Of a stretch of 64,000 nt of DNA, positions 24,333-35,303 are shown piece after piece. The stretch lies in assembly GCA_009760855.2 (NCBI GenBank), contig WPIO01000001.1, positions 18,565,501 through 18,629,500 of the forward strand, given 5' to 3'. This DNA comes from Cristatella mucedo (Eukaryota > Bryozoa > Phylactolaemata > Cristatellidae). The translations under genes were made by a program, and so were the position numbers. The notes beneath the pieces were generated by a model, which saw only the letters and a list, made by a program, of their open reading frames with translations, searched no databases and was not told where the DNA came from. The first letter of the stretch is position 1; each line of letters opens with the position of its first letter.

Positions 24333-25058
24333 TCAAAGCTGCAGGACGTAGACGGAGGCGCACTTGTGCGTGTCGACACTCTCCTCGCTAAACTTGTCCG
24401 CGTTCGGATGCCGATCGAACCCCCGCCGCACGACGCGCCGGAAATCGAGCGCTTCGAAAATGCATTGCGAGTAGGCACTGGAGCCGGTCGTTAAGGCTAC
24501 GCGGATGCCTCGCTCGCGTGCCACCTCGAGCGAGCGCGCCACCAGAGCGCCGCCGACGCCGCGGCGCCGGTAGCCGCGTGCCACCAGCAGCTGCCCGAAC
24601 ACGAACACGGTGTCGACGCCGAACTCGTCGAAGGCGTCGAACTCGGCCTCGATCTCCTGCACGAACTGCTCGTTTAGGCGCACGTCGGCGCGCGGGAACC
24701 AGTGCTTGAACCAGACGCTCGGGTCGTCCGGCTGGCCGCGTCGGCTGACGAAGTTGGTGTTGAATCCCGCCAGCTCGCAGCCGCCGCGAGCGCTGTCGAC
24801 CGCGACGACGGTGAGGCCGGCGCGCATGAGCGCGCGAACCCAGCTGCGCACAGCGGGCCGGGCCTCGTCGGCGTTGAGCGACAGGCTGCTCATCATGGGC
24901 TCGTCCACGATGAACTGCTCCATGAGACGAGCAACTTCCGCCTCGTGCTCTTCTCCGGCCAGCTCGTACGAGATCGTCGTCGTCGCCGCAGCCGCTGCCG
25001 CCGCCGCCGCCGCCGAAGCAGCGCTGCGGCCGACGCCGTCCTTCCGCCACTCGTCCAT
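24333..25058 (-). CDS. GNAT acetyltransferase, aaNAT/Dat-like, 241 aa
   Basis: Predicted acetyl-CoA-dependent N-acetyltransferase resembling insect-type arylalkylamine (dopamine) N-acetyltransferases, which acetylate amines such as dopamine or serotonin in the cytosol. The natural substrate here is unknown. Residues 1-28 are a low-complexity leader with about 12 Ala. Residues 29-60 hold the N-terminal GNAT strand and helix and the DEP motif (52-54); in Drosophila Dat the catalytic Glu lies in this motif. Strand beta-4 is VFVFGQLLV (151-159), followed by the acetyl-CoA loop RRRGVGG (164-170). SSAYSQCIFEALDF (193-206) retains both Ser positions equivalent to the Dat catalytic serines. Length fits the family. 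One uninterrupted exon in a CpG-rich island (about 24290-25480); the start is the first ATG of the frame. The C-terminus after residue 215 is less conserved. A full-length domain, intact frame and nearby polyadenylation signal argue for a functional gene; an upstream non-coding exon is possible. Confidence 0.88.
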   Translation of the reverse strand: MDEWRKDGVGRSAASAAAAAAAAAATTTISYELAGEEHEAEVARLMEQFIVDEPMMSSLSLNADEARPAVRSWVRALMRAGLTVVAVDSARGGCELAGFNTNFVSRRGQPDDPSVWFKHWFPRADVRLNEQFVQEIEAEFDAFDEFGVDTVFVFGQLLVARGYRRRGVGGALVARSLEVARERGIRVALTTGSSAYSQCIFEALDFRRVVRRGFDRHPNADKFSEESVDTHKCASVYVLQL

Positions 25059-25524
25059 GCGGACGTCGGTGCTCCCGGGAACTGCGAGGCAACGCTCGTC
25101 GACGGCGGACGAACGAGTTCGCCGGTCTCGCTCGGGCGACCGTTGCTGCTACTGCTGCGAGCTTCGAGTAGAAGCGAGGCGGCGCCGGGCTATCGCTAGT
25201 GGCGCTCGCGCTATCGTCGCCCCCTCCGCGATAGCGAGCGAGCTCGCGCGGCAAACAGAAGCTGGCTGACCCGACCGGCATCCGATCGACGCGCACGATA
25301 GCGGCGGCGAGAAACGGCGCGAGCGTCGGCCTCTGGAGTACAGCGAGCCGCCATGTTTCTGTAGCAGCGCCGGCCCCTCTGCGTCTGCATCTCGCTCGCG
25401 TGGCGACGGGGGAGAGAGTTGCATTGGAATAGAAGAGCTGGCGACCGCCGGTGAGAGTTTGCCAGACCAACGAAACATGCTTAGAATGTCAGTCGGCGCA
25501 GCAGCCTCGCATGCTTTTAGCTCG

Positions 25525-25800
25525 AATGCTGCTCCCAAAACCTGGAGCTCACTCACTCGACCAACTTGACGCCATCTCCTGAATTGATGACAATCAACAA
25601 GAAGCTAGAAACCTACACGTTCTTCACTACCTTTTCTCCGTCGGAGCAAAATATTCTTTTTGCATCTATGAGTTATCAAGGTATGTTTCTATGGCTAACA
25701 AATTAAGTAGTTTCCTTTCTTGCATATGTTAAGTGCTCAGAAAGAGCTCTAGTTTTCTTACGGCGCAATAAACGTTAATTATTATTAATATTTTTACGCA
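25525..25800 (+). mobile_element. LINE 3' end, diverged
   Basis: A WSSLTRPT...RHLL relic of the AWNSLP block (about 25545), a KLKTYLF-like relic (about 25600) and a 3' tail: TTAAGTGCTCAGAAAGAGCT, then GGCGCAATAAACG and ATTATTATTAAT ending near 25790. It lies about 470 bp upstream of the minus-strand acetyltransferase start. Confidence 0.75.
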
Positions 25801-26699
25801 TCCCTGAAATATAGTTACTAGTGAACTAGAAGATGTCTTTGGATTGTCGAAATTACAACTATGCAAAGAGAATTGCGCCACAGTCGTACGAACTTCTACA
25901 CGTTTTTGCTTCGTCTAATTAAAAGAAATTACTTTTTTACCTCAAAAACCGAGTACATTTGATGTCGCAGCTGAGAGTGACCAGTCTACTTTAACACCCC
26001 TGTCCAGCCATGCGTCGTTTAGAAACGCTGGCTGGCATACTTGCTAGGCATCAGCCTCGTTATTCAGTTATATCTAACAGATTTATTAATTATTGAGCCC
26101 TAGTGATTATTAATGGTTCATGATCAGCAACCGATAGAAACCGAATACGATGTGTAATAATTGTTCATTTGTGGTCTAGGCTTCTAGCAAGGCAGTTGTG
26201 TTGTACTTTTGACAGCAGAGATTTGTACGCTATGCAATGGCTGGTGATTAAGCTCAGTCCCTACGCTTTGAAAAAAGACTGCGCCACGCCACGCTACTGG
26301 TCTGGACTTCTTTTGGGGGCCTAAGGACTTCCGGTCAGAAACACTACAGCGAGCTCTTGTGACAGTATACCCATCGGACGGAAACGGAGAAAAAAATCGC
26401 ATCAAAAAATCCTGCTTGCAGCTCTCAGGTCATCTTTTGAGGGGCAGGCAAGTCGCGTCGTAAAGGGCATGTCTTTCGCTAGCGATTCTGCGAATGGTAA
26501 GCTCTCGTTGGTCAGTCAGTGTTTTGCTTCCTGAGGCGCCCGCCAATCGGCTGCTACTAGAGCTTGCTGCTATGCCATCGATGTATGGGGCTGTTCCTTT
26601 AACGCGCGTCGTCGTGTACGCTGCAATGTTATGGTTACCAATACCGAGCCATAAAGTTCACTGAGTGAACTCCTCTTTGAATACCTTCTAGTCAATCTT
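25801..26699. other. Unassigned AT-rich stretch
   Basis: Nothing recognisable in either direction. Confidence 0.3.
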
Positions 26700-27265
26700 G
26701 CTACAGCGTGTGCGAGGACAGCGAAGCTGGGCTTGCCGGTCGCGGACGTCGCAATGACCGTGCCAGACCGCTTCTCGAAGACCTGCAGTGGCTCCGCCTC
26801 AAGCAGCATATCGAGTTCAAGGCTAGATCTCTCACTTGTAGGCGCATTTATTCTCTTGCTCCGGCCTGCTTGCCGGAAAAAACTTTTTCTCTGCCCTTGC
26901 GTCGTTCGATCCGCTGTCCTGACTCTACTCGTTCATTTGTGCCACCAACCAACCTCAAATCCTTCGGAGACCATGCGCTCAGTTTGACAATCCAAAGCTC
27001 TGCAATGCACTTCCGACTGATAGGGCAGGACAACCGGAGAAGTTAAATTTTAAGAAGCAGCTGAAAATCCACCTGTTCCTCACAGCATTTGGTTCATCCG
27101 TGTGAATTGGCCTCGCTCGTTGTGCTTATACCCCTGGTGTTTAAATTGTGCACGCTGAAACTAACCAATCGATATGCCTCCTTTCCAGAATATGTAAAGT
27201 GCCTAAGAAGAGCTTAGCTATCTTCAGGTACAATACAAATGTTTTATCATCATTATATTTCTTAT
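26700..27265 (+). mobile_element. LINE C-terminal and 3' fragment
   Basis: LEDLQWLRLKQHIEFKA (about 26778-26828) and IYSLAPACLPEK (about 26848-26883) are in one frame and match the family C-terminal block, followed by TNLKSFGDHA (about 26950-26979). The 3' tail with CCTAAGAAGAGCTTAGCTATCT hairpin relic ends near 27262. Confidence 0.85.
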
Positions 27266-27514
27266 TTGCCGTTATCGTACGTCGTTATTGCTTCCGGCAA
27301 GCCGGAAATCTGGAGCCAGACCTCGCTAAGTAGCTCTGGAGGCCTGCTCGTTTATTGTCAGAGATACCTAAAATTTGTCTGAATTTCTTGCGAGTCGCAG
27401 AATTCTTAAAATTTATTAAAGAATAAAAACCATTTAATGAGCTTGTGCAAGGAGTAGTCGTTTGAGCGATTAGTCCCGCCTAGCCGTAGCTGCAGCGTGG
27501 GTTCAGACATTTAA

Positions 27515-27612
27515 CTTCCCTTTGCAGCAAATGTAAAGCGCCTAGAAAGAGATTAAGTTCTCTGAGGGCGCTTTATCAAGTACATTGTTATTATTATTAT
27601 TATTATTAACTT
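27515..27612 (+). mobile_element. LINE 3' tail only
   Basis: Starts at CCCTTTGCAGCAAATG and contains the intact hairpin (AAAGCGCC ... GGGCGCTTT) and a (TTA)n tail to 27609. Severely 5'-truncated copy. Confidence 0.9.
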
Positions 27613-28134
<522 letters not shown>

Positions 28135-28227
28135 CATTCGTTTAGTCTTTATTAGGCGCATTGGTATAAATAAATCAAGGGATTAACTGCAATTAGGGCT
28201 AAATTCGAATTTGAATGTTTGACCATA

Positions 28228-28901
28228 CAGTCGACCCTCGTTTATCGCGGTTAATCCGTTCCAGACTCTACCGCGATAGGTGAGTTTCCGCGGAGTGGAA
28301 TTTTTCATTTGTAAATCGAATATTTTCGAGGTTATAGCATAGAAGACCGGTTTATAACCCTCTAAATACGGTTTTTAACATTATTAGAGCCCTCCGGACA
28401 TGAAATAACACCCTTCAGTCACCATTACATTCTTATTACCAAATTTATTTGACAAAATAAGAGGAAATAAAAATACAAGACATTACAAACATCGTATTGC
28501 TATTATTTTACATTTAATTGCACACACATAATTCTTGCACACAAACACCAAGCTATGAAAATAGTGATAGCTTAGTGATGAAGCGATTAAGATGAAGAGA
28601 TGTACAGCACAGCAAAGAAGAGCAACGTTACTGCTCCTCTGAAGGCCCGACTTCAGTAGGAGAGTCTTCAGGTGGTGCAGTATCTTCAACAGGTGCGTCT
28701 TTGTCTTCTTCCGCGTTCCATACGTACATTAATTTTAATTTTAATTGTAATTCAGGGGTGTATAATTGACTCAGACAAACGCGCGCCCTCTGTATTATTT
28801 TCACTATTTTGATAAGATTTTTAGTGAATATGCAAGTATTTCAAAAACTGCGATACAGTGAGGCCGTGCAGGTTGAAACGTGAAATAGCGAGGGACGACT
28901 G
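28228..28901. mobile_element. pogo/Tigger-like non-autonomous transposon, 674 bp
   Basis: Terminal inverted repeats: left CAGTCGACCCTCGTTTATCG, right (reverse complement) CAGTCGTCCCTCGCTATTTC. TA dinucleotides flank both ends (28226-28227, 28902-28903), the target duplication of Tc1/mariner transposons. The CAGTCG(T/A)CCCTCG terminus is typical of the pogo/Tigger group (family knowledge). No transposase frame is present, so it would need a transposase from elsewhere. A second, half-length copy lies at 29630. Confidence 0.8.
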
Positions 28902-28903
28902 TA

Positions 28904-29495
28904 CTAGAAATAATACTTTCGACTGAAAGTATTATAGTACTTGTCCTAAATTGGCGACTCTCAGGGATGCTGATGGTCGTGATCGGAAGGCATACACACA
29001 TATTTTATTCCTGATTTTTTCCCAAATAAGTCATAGATAACAATGATTGTAAATCTTTAGAGGAACTTTTGCACAGAGTTTCTGCTCCCCCGCTCATTTA
29101 TGGAGTGGCTTTAATAATGTGTACCACATTTATCGATCAGGAGCAGTCTAAAGGTACGCTTCGAAGCGTCTGATGAGCTTAAATGAACTGTTGACTTCAA
29201 CATGATATTACCCGTATTTAAGTTAAGGATAAACTCAAACTGGGATTGGGGCCATATTCTTATAAAAGGGTATGCAGCTTATTAAATTGGGGTAGCGGCT
29301 GAATAGACGAGGTAGTGCCGGTAAGTGCAGAGCGAAGAAGTTATTCTAGTTATTGGAGGGGCCGGGGTACGAAGAGAAAAGGGGCGGGTACGGACTAGGT
29401 AAGAGAGAAGCTCTTCTTGAGGGTTTCTGCCTTTCTTGATAAGAAAAGCACTGGCATATATCAATATAGTTGTATATAATTATTTAAATAATTAT
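28904..29495. other. Unassigned stretch between two pogo-like copies
   Basis: No recognisable gene. Confidence 0.3.
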
Positions 29496-29499
29496 ATAT

Positions 29500-29629
<130 letters not shown>

Positions 29630-30145
29630 TTATCCCTCGTTTTATAGTGGTTAATCAGTTCCAGACTCTACCACGATACGTGAATTTCCACAAAGAAGGA
29701 TTCTTTATTTATAAACCAAATATTTTTGTAATTAGACCGTAGAGAAATTTGTTTGCTACCATATAATTACGGTTTTTAACATTATTATAGCCCTTTGGAT
29801 ACGAAATAAAACATAAGAAATAAAATACCTTTGGTCATCATTACGCTCGTATTACCCTATATATTAATAATAATAATAATATTGCACTTGATAAAGCGCC
29901 CTCAGAGAACTTAATCTCTTTCTAGGCGCTTTACATTTGCTGCAAAGTGATACGCAATAGAATAGTAAGTAAAATCATGCTTGAAAAACAAACAAAATGA
30001 ATAACATGGTTAGGGGTTACATGCACTGGGTCATATTAGACAAAATAAGAGTAAATAGGACATACTAGACGTTACAATAGTCATATTATTACTGTAAATT
30101 TAATTAGAATACACAACACAACCACTAACCTATGAAAATAGTGCA
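29630..30145. mobile_element. pogo/Tigger-like element, left half, interrupted by a LINE
   Basis: Aligns with the first 340 bp of the element at 28228 (TCCCTCGTTTTATAGTGG, ACTCTACCACGATACGTGAA, ACGGTTTTTAACATTATTA and others). The alignment is split at about 29867 by a LINE tail and resumes at ATATTAGACAAAATAAGAG (about 30036). It ends after CTATGAAAATAGTG; the right half and right terminal repeat are missing. Confidence 0.75.
29868..30041 (-). mobile_element. LINE 3' end nested in pogo-like element
   Basis: (TAA)n at 29866-29880, full hairpin and 3' UTR through GGGTCA. ATATTA on both sides (about 29863 and 30036) is a plausible short target duplication. By eye it differs from the copy at 41049 at only two of about 150 positions. 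Confidence 0.9.
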
Positions 30146-30760
30146 TTATATATATATATATACATACATAAATATACTTATATACATTACAAACACATAG
30201 AGTGTCCTATACACATCAAAGAAGATTGATCTCAGCAACTGGCTGGTCGCACTTCCTCTTAGCTAGCAAACTCGTACTAGTGGAGAAACTGCAGCCGTTT
30301 CCAGTCAATAAACGAATTCGAATTTCGATCCTCGAGTTGCACATTATTTTGATGGTGCGACTCTTACAGGGTATTCGCCACAACATATGCAGTGTGCAAA
30401 GAACTGGAGCTCGTACCAAGCGAACAGTAATGACGCAGCGCTCGAAATCCTGAACGCAGGGATAACAGCAACACCGTATTAGAAAAAGCACAAACCATAG
30501 TCTGTAACTTTTGGCTGATACGACAGGTGACTTCCAACAGACTCATTTATAGGCTTGGTGTAATTCAGCAGCCAGGCTCATAGTTCGTAACCGCAGGGCA
30601 TTATAACATAGTCAGCTGAACAGTCTGCAGTACGAGATCATGGTAGATTCTGTTGTTCTGAAGGTGTCTGTCAAATTAATTCACTTCCAATTAAGCCAAT
30701 TAAGACGCTGTGTTTTTGGCTTTGTTTCTGCTGACAGTCCTAGCGGCTCAGTTCAGATAG
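30146..30760. other. Unassigned stretch
   Basis: Starts with a short (TA)n/(TACA)n run; nothing else recognised. Confidence 0.3.
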
Positions 30761-30761
30761 C

Positions 30762-30935
30762 CAGTCTTAGCCGAGGGGTGAGGTGCTTGCACTTCACAAT
30801 CTAGATCGTGGGTTCGAGTCCTTTAGCAAGCAATTTTCTATTGCCTTCTTCAAGCGGGATTGATAGCCCCTACAACTTTGCCGCCGCTATTCAAATGAGG
30901 CTGTTGAATCAGCTGGCCTTTTGTACTGCGCCGCA
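30762..30935 (+). mobile_element. SINE-B copy
   Basis: TTAGCCGAGGGGTGAGGTGC (box A region), box B GTGGGTTCGAGTCC at about 30811, middle CAAGCGGGATTGATAGCC, and tail ATGAGGCTGTTGAATCAGCT. Confidence 0.8.
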
Positions 30936-31190
30936 GCTAGGCGGGACAGCCGCCATCGAGTACGCCCTCGGTTTATTATAATCGACGCTACCTCAAACGC
31001 TATTCAACTGTGCGTTCGGAGGCAGCGGTCTAAGAAGACGTGCGCGACACGCGACGCTGACCGCCGTGCTGCTCTACGCTGCTCATCGATGCCATCGATG
31101 TCAGCCTCTGTCTCCTGACGCCTCTCTGGCTCCGGTAGGCGCCGCTCAGCCTAGATAGCTGGTGTCCGTAGCAGCACGAACCGCAATCAG

Positions 31191-31254
31191 ACCATCAGAC
31201 CATCAGACCATCAGACCATCAGACCATCAGACCATCAGACCATCAGACCATCAG
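31191..31254. repeat. 8-bp tandem repeat, eight copies
   Basis: ACCATCAG repeated eight times without variation. Confidence 0.95.
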
Positions 31255-31554
31255 ACGCAATCAGACCAAGCCAGACGATAGGGTTTTAATTGCCTCTCGA
31301 AATGCATGAATAGCGAAGAGCGATCATTAGCCACTAACGTTAAGTGCCGGGGAGGAGGGGTCGCGTGCAGCTTCGGCGAGAGGGCGTCTACCGGTTGGCC
31401 CGACAGCAGCCCAAAACCGTGGAAATGTCGAATATTTGAATTGAGAAAATCTTTTTGAGGACACAATAAACTTTCTTCTTTATCCACGCGTCGCAACTGC
31501 AAAACAGCACTGATATCGCACATCACATTATCAGGGTTGTTTCGAGTGAATTAA

Positions 31555-31830
31555 TAAGAATAAGAAAATATTCCTATCGCCCCCTATGTGAACTAAATCT
31601 CTCTAGGCACTTTACATATGCTGCAAAGTAAGGATTTCAATTCATTAGAAAAACTGCACTTTTAAGCACACACAAGTACACAGAGAGAATTCACACAGAC
31701 TGGGCAAATTCTATGAAGAACAGGTGCGCTTTTAGCTTCTTTTTAAATGTCTACTCGGAGGTTGATACGACGTCATTCTGGAGTCAGCTCCATACTCAGA
31801 GAGCTTATTAGTTAAAGGCACGAACTGAGT
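31555..31830 (-). mobile_element. LINE 3' fragment
   Basis: Tail (ATAAGAATAAG), reverse complement of the hairpin region (AACTAAATCTCTCTAGGCAC), CTTTACATATGCTGCAAAG, then the LKAHLFFI-like coding end (reverse frame around 31710-31760) and NDVVSTSE-like sequence. Confidence 0.8.
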
Positions 31831-32309
31831 TATCAAAAAAGCCACCAAGTCTCTGTAGGTGGTGATTAATTTGGCTGCAGGGCTAGCCAACAAATTTAAG
31901 AGGTTCGGTCACGCGTCTCTTTTTTCTGAAGGAGCTGCGATGGCTTACGGTTGGTATACGGATGCAGAGCAAAAATATTACACTAACCCATATGGCCCAT
32001 CATGGCTTGGCTCTTTCATTCGTAGCTGAAATTCTGCACCTGTTTCAGCCCCCTCGTGTTCTCAGGTCATCTAGACGCAATAAATTAGCTGTTTCATTCC
32101 GCTGCTTAAAGATCGTTGGCGACAGAAGCTTTTGCTCTGCAGTTCTAGAATGCAGAACTCGATTACAAAATTCCTAAGCGGCGACATTTACTCTCCTGCT
32201 GCCGACTGTGGCACATCCTTTCCAGTCTTTCTGAACTGCAACTTCCACGATACTCACATTTTTATGCTCTGCACTCTTGATTCAGCCATGATTCTCACTT
32301 CCTCTTTAT
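31831..32309. other. Unassigned stretch
   Basis: Nothing recognisable; may contain further eroded LINE. Confidence 0.3.
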
Positions 32310-32365
32310 TTTATGAGATAAAGTCTGTTGGCCATATTTTATGAGATGAAGTCTGTTGGCCACTG
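32310..32365. repeat. 28-bp tandem duplication
   Basis: The TTTTATGAGATAAAGTCTGT unit is present twice, at 32310-32337 and 32338-32365, with one or two changes. Confidence 0.9.
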
Positions 32366-32510
32366 AATGCGAACCGAAAGCCACTTAGGCTTTGAGTACG
32401 CAATATAATACTATCCTGCGCAATAGCCACGTAGTCTACGTGGCTTTGTGGAGTTACAGTCAGAGATGTTTTGCATTACATTCCAAAGGGTTTGAGTTTG
32501 ATTCCAGGCG
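32366..32510 (+). repeat. Dispersed repeat C, copy 1
   Basis: Shares CTTTGTGGAGTTACAG and flanking blocks (CCACTTAGGCTTTGAGT, TCCTGCGCAA) with 62393-62540. A GTTTGAGTTTGATTCC motif at the end resembles a tRNA box B, so it may be an old SINE. Confidence 0.55.
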
Positions 32511-32517
32511 TAGCTAA

Positions 32518-32886
32518 ATGACTTGTGGCAGAACAGCGAGTAGTAAGATATCTAGCCTGATTGGGAAGTATCGCGGATAGGTATGTTGGAGACAGAGAAG
32601 GAAGAGACCTATAAAGAAGTGCATAAACCTTGAAGTCGGTTCGCTGCTACATGGCAAGCCAGTGCTGGTCGGTGAGAAGTGCTGTGATGGGACTGGGGTA
32701 CTTGCGACGTTCACAACAGGAAGGCACAGCTGCAGAGTTTTCCCCAACTGTAAATGTCCTATTGCACATGCCTGAAGACGTGTGAGTAGTGCACTACAGA
32801 AGTTGTGACGGGATGTTACAAATGCATGGACTAATTTGGATGAGATTTCCTGGTCTTAGTGAGCCCTAATTTTTGTAATGTTGTAT
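32518..32886 (-). mobile_element. LINE C-terminal fragment, downstream arm of a mosaic
   Basis: Reverse strand frames carry the family C-terminal region: HAFVTSR-like relic (about 32800-32825), QLGKTLQLCLPVV (about 32710-32755), then STGLPCSS...FMHFFIGLFLL. It is followed, in the opposite orientation, by the upstream RT part at 32887. Confidence 0.8.
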
Positions 32887-33185
32887 GTACCTTTGCTTTG
32901 ATCCCTCCCAGCCTTCGAGCATCTCGAATTCTCTTAACTCACTTTCTGCATGCATTGATGACATCCGCACATGGATGGCAGCAAATTTTCTAAAACTCAA
33001 CGATGATAAAAAACTAACTTACTAGTTATGTGCAAACCCAGTGCGATTCAGAGATTGGAAAGGCTGACTCTCAAAATTGGTTCTGCCAGCATATCTCCAG
33101 TTGAATCAGCTCGAAATCTAGGTGTCATATTCCAAAGCGACCTCTCGTTAGACGACCATATCAGGTCCACAGTCAAATCTGCAAA
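32887..33185 (+). mobile_element. LINE RT segment, inverted relative to flanks
   Basis: The plus strand reads CFDPSQPSSISNSLNSLSAC and then DDIRTWMAANFLKLNDDK (about 32895-33010), then LTLKIGSASISPVESARNLG (about 33066-33125) and SDLSLDDHIRSTVKSA (about 33138-33185). This is the RT region that normally lies immediately upstream of the HAFVTSR block. Confidence 0.85.
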
Positions 33186-33358
33186 AGTCACAACAGGAAG
33201 GCACAGCTGCAGAGTTTTCCCCAACTGTAAATGTCTTATTGCACATGCCTGAAGACGTGCGAGTAGTGCACTACAGAAGTTGTGACGAGATGTTACAAAT
33301 GCACGGACCAATTTGGATGAGATTTCCCGGTCTTAGTGAGCCCTAATTTTTGTAATGT
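33183..33358 (-). mobile_element. LINE segment, duplicate of 32706-32886
   Basis: About 175 bp nearly identical to 32706-32886 and in the same (minus) orientation; about seven differences by eye. Reads VRAFVTSRHNFCSALLARLQ on the minus strand. Confidence 0.9.
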
Positions 33359-34601
33359 TAATTAGCTGCAAGCAGGCAGACTTTGACGTGGAGCTGACAC
33401 AGTAGTCTAGAAAAAATGTCACTCTGGAACAGAAAACGCAGATTGCGTTCAGACGCTGCAGGATATATGCTGGCTGATTACATTTTGAGGATTAGGCTTT
33501 CCAATTCAGAATAGCAAACAGTTTTCCCTTAACTATTAAGTTGGTTTCATCATCATTCGATTCGAGAAATGTTACTGCCATCCAATTGCAAAAGGCAGCA
33601 ATATATGCAGTAAGAGAGCTGAGAGAGTTTGAAGAGCTGGAAGGCAGAGAGGGATATATGAACATGCACAGCAATGTTTAATCTTCATAAAAATGAAAGC
33701 CTACATGGTGCTCGGTGATTAAATTGGCAAAAAGGAGAGCATTAGGTGTGAAAAGAATGGGACCAAGCGTATATCTCTGAGGTACCTCTACTTTGAAGGT
33801 TTTTTGTACGATTGCTGCCTATTGAAATTAATGCTCTAAAATCTCCCACTACGATAGAAACTAAAGCACTGCAGTGCATTGCCGTTGATCAATTACATTC
33901 AAAGCTAACCCTGTGGATGAACAGCAGTGCTGTCTGCATATGTTTATAATGAAGTTATAGGTTGGCGTGCTCCCGACTAGTCTTTACAAAAAAATTAATA
34001 AGTTCCAGCAGAACGATTCAGTACGAAGAGATCACGCACGAATTTTCCAATAGCAAAAACTTCATGGTTGATACCAACAATGTAAGCGGAGTGGCAATAA
34101 GTACTAAATTACTATTCATTTTTTAAACCGCATTAATATTTTTCTCTAGTTTCTATGACTGAAAATGCACCATTCAGTAGCAGGAATATATCTTCTATGC
34201 CAGCCACCACGAGATCGCACGACCTTATGGACCGTAGCAAAGATTAAGGATTAAATTCGCAAACACTTGTTTTTAAGTTCGATGCAACAAAATATAATGA
34301 TTTAACTCTTTGAGGATAGAAATTAGGTAGTGAACGGCCTTGCCAACAGGAAAACAGAGGACAGGAAGCGTTCTTGGGTAGCCAGAACTCGGAGGTAGCT
34401 GAATGCCTTCCTTTTACATAGAGGAAATTTTGCGACTTCGGGTAAGCAGCTTTTATTGTTATGTTGTTGTCATTATTATTCGCACTGTAACGGAGACCAA
34501 TCTGCCAGAAAGAGAGAGCCGTCAAGAAAGCCACCGAACTAGTGCAGACTTTGACAGCGAAAAAAATAGGGTCTTACCAAACGTGTCCTCTCGCCCTTCA
34601 C
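33359..34601. other. Unassigned stretch
   Basis: About 1.2 kb of AT-rich sequence without a recognisable gene or repeat. Confidence 0.3.
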
Positions 34602-34685
34602 CAAAATAAAATAATAATTTGTACAGCGCCCTCAGAGAACCGAGTCTCTTCCTAGGCACTTTACATATGCTGTAAATAAAGGATG
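34602..34685 (-). mobile_element. LINE 3' tail
   Basis: AAATAAAATAATAATTT tail, then GCGCCCTCAGAGAACC and TCTCTTCCTAGGCACTTTAC; strongly 5'-truncated. Confidence 0.85.
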
Positions 34686-34689
34686 ATCC

Positions 34690-34816
34690 TTACTCAGTTT
34701 GGCTAGTCTCGCCTCACGCATTACTCAGTTGTACTAGTCTAGCATCACGGAAATACTCAATTCTACTAGTCTTGCCTTACGACATTATTCAGTTCTAATA
34801 ACCTCCCTTCGCGGCT
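34690..34816. repeat. About 32-bp tandem repeat, four diverged copies
   Basis: Units start TTACTCAGTTTGGCTAGTCT, TTACTCAGTTGTACTAGTCT, TACTCAATTCTACTAGTCT and TATTCAGTTCTAATAACCT. Confidence 0.85.
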
Positions 34817-35002
34817 CTTTATATTCTTGATTTACAAACCGGAGCGCCTCAGTGCAAGTAACGAACACGGTCGCAGCCACTCACCTGTAGCTGTATGCTT
34901 TTCAAATCGTATTGCTCGATTGATTTGAACCAGCAAAGTCACCAGGATCTCAGCCGCAGTTATCAGCACAGTGTATACTAGATGTGCAGACGATTAAAAA
35001 AA

Positions 35003-35172
35003 ATGCTAGCTGATTTGACAGCCTCCTTTTGTATAGCGACAGAGGAGCCTTTGCGGCTATCGCCACCGCTTGCAGTGGTGATAAAGGATCGCCCACCGCA
35101 GGATTCGAAACCACGACCTCGGGGCCGAGGTCGTGAAAAACAACCACCTTACCTAGTGAGCCATTACGATTA
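35003..35172 (-). mobile_element. SINE-B copy
   Basis: Head on the right (CACTAGGTAAGGTGGTTG on minus), box B GTGGTTTCGAATCC, GGGCGATCCTTTATCACC, AGCCGCAAAGGCTCCTCTGT and the tail. The anticodon-arm region forms a perfect 11-bp hairpin on the plus strand (CACGACCTCGG, GG loop, CCGAGGTCGTG; 35112-35135). Confidence 0.85.
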
Positions 35173-35240
35173 GACACTGTATATACGCATTTTGGTTTGT
35201 CCCTTCTGTCTCGCCTGCGCCAGCTGGGTGGGTTGGTGCC

Positions 35241-35303
35241 GCCTTCCACTCGCTATTTACGTTGATTTACGATTGTTGCCTTCCACCCGCTATTTACGTT
35301 GAT
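35241..35303. repeat. 26-bp direct repeat, 37-bp spacing
   Basis: GCCTTCCACTCGCTATTTAC plus GTTGAT occurs at 35241-35266 and, with one change, at 35278-35303. Confidence 0.9.

Noticed and set aside
24388-25470. 360-codon minus-strand frame overlapping the first acetyltransferase
   Set aside because: Out-of-phase shadow of the GNAT gene, Arg-rich, no GNAT motifs; the 241-aa frame carries all of them.
31191-31254. CRISPR-like array
   Set aside because: Uninterrupted 8-bp tandem repeat without spacers.
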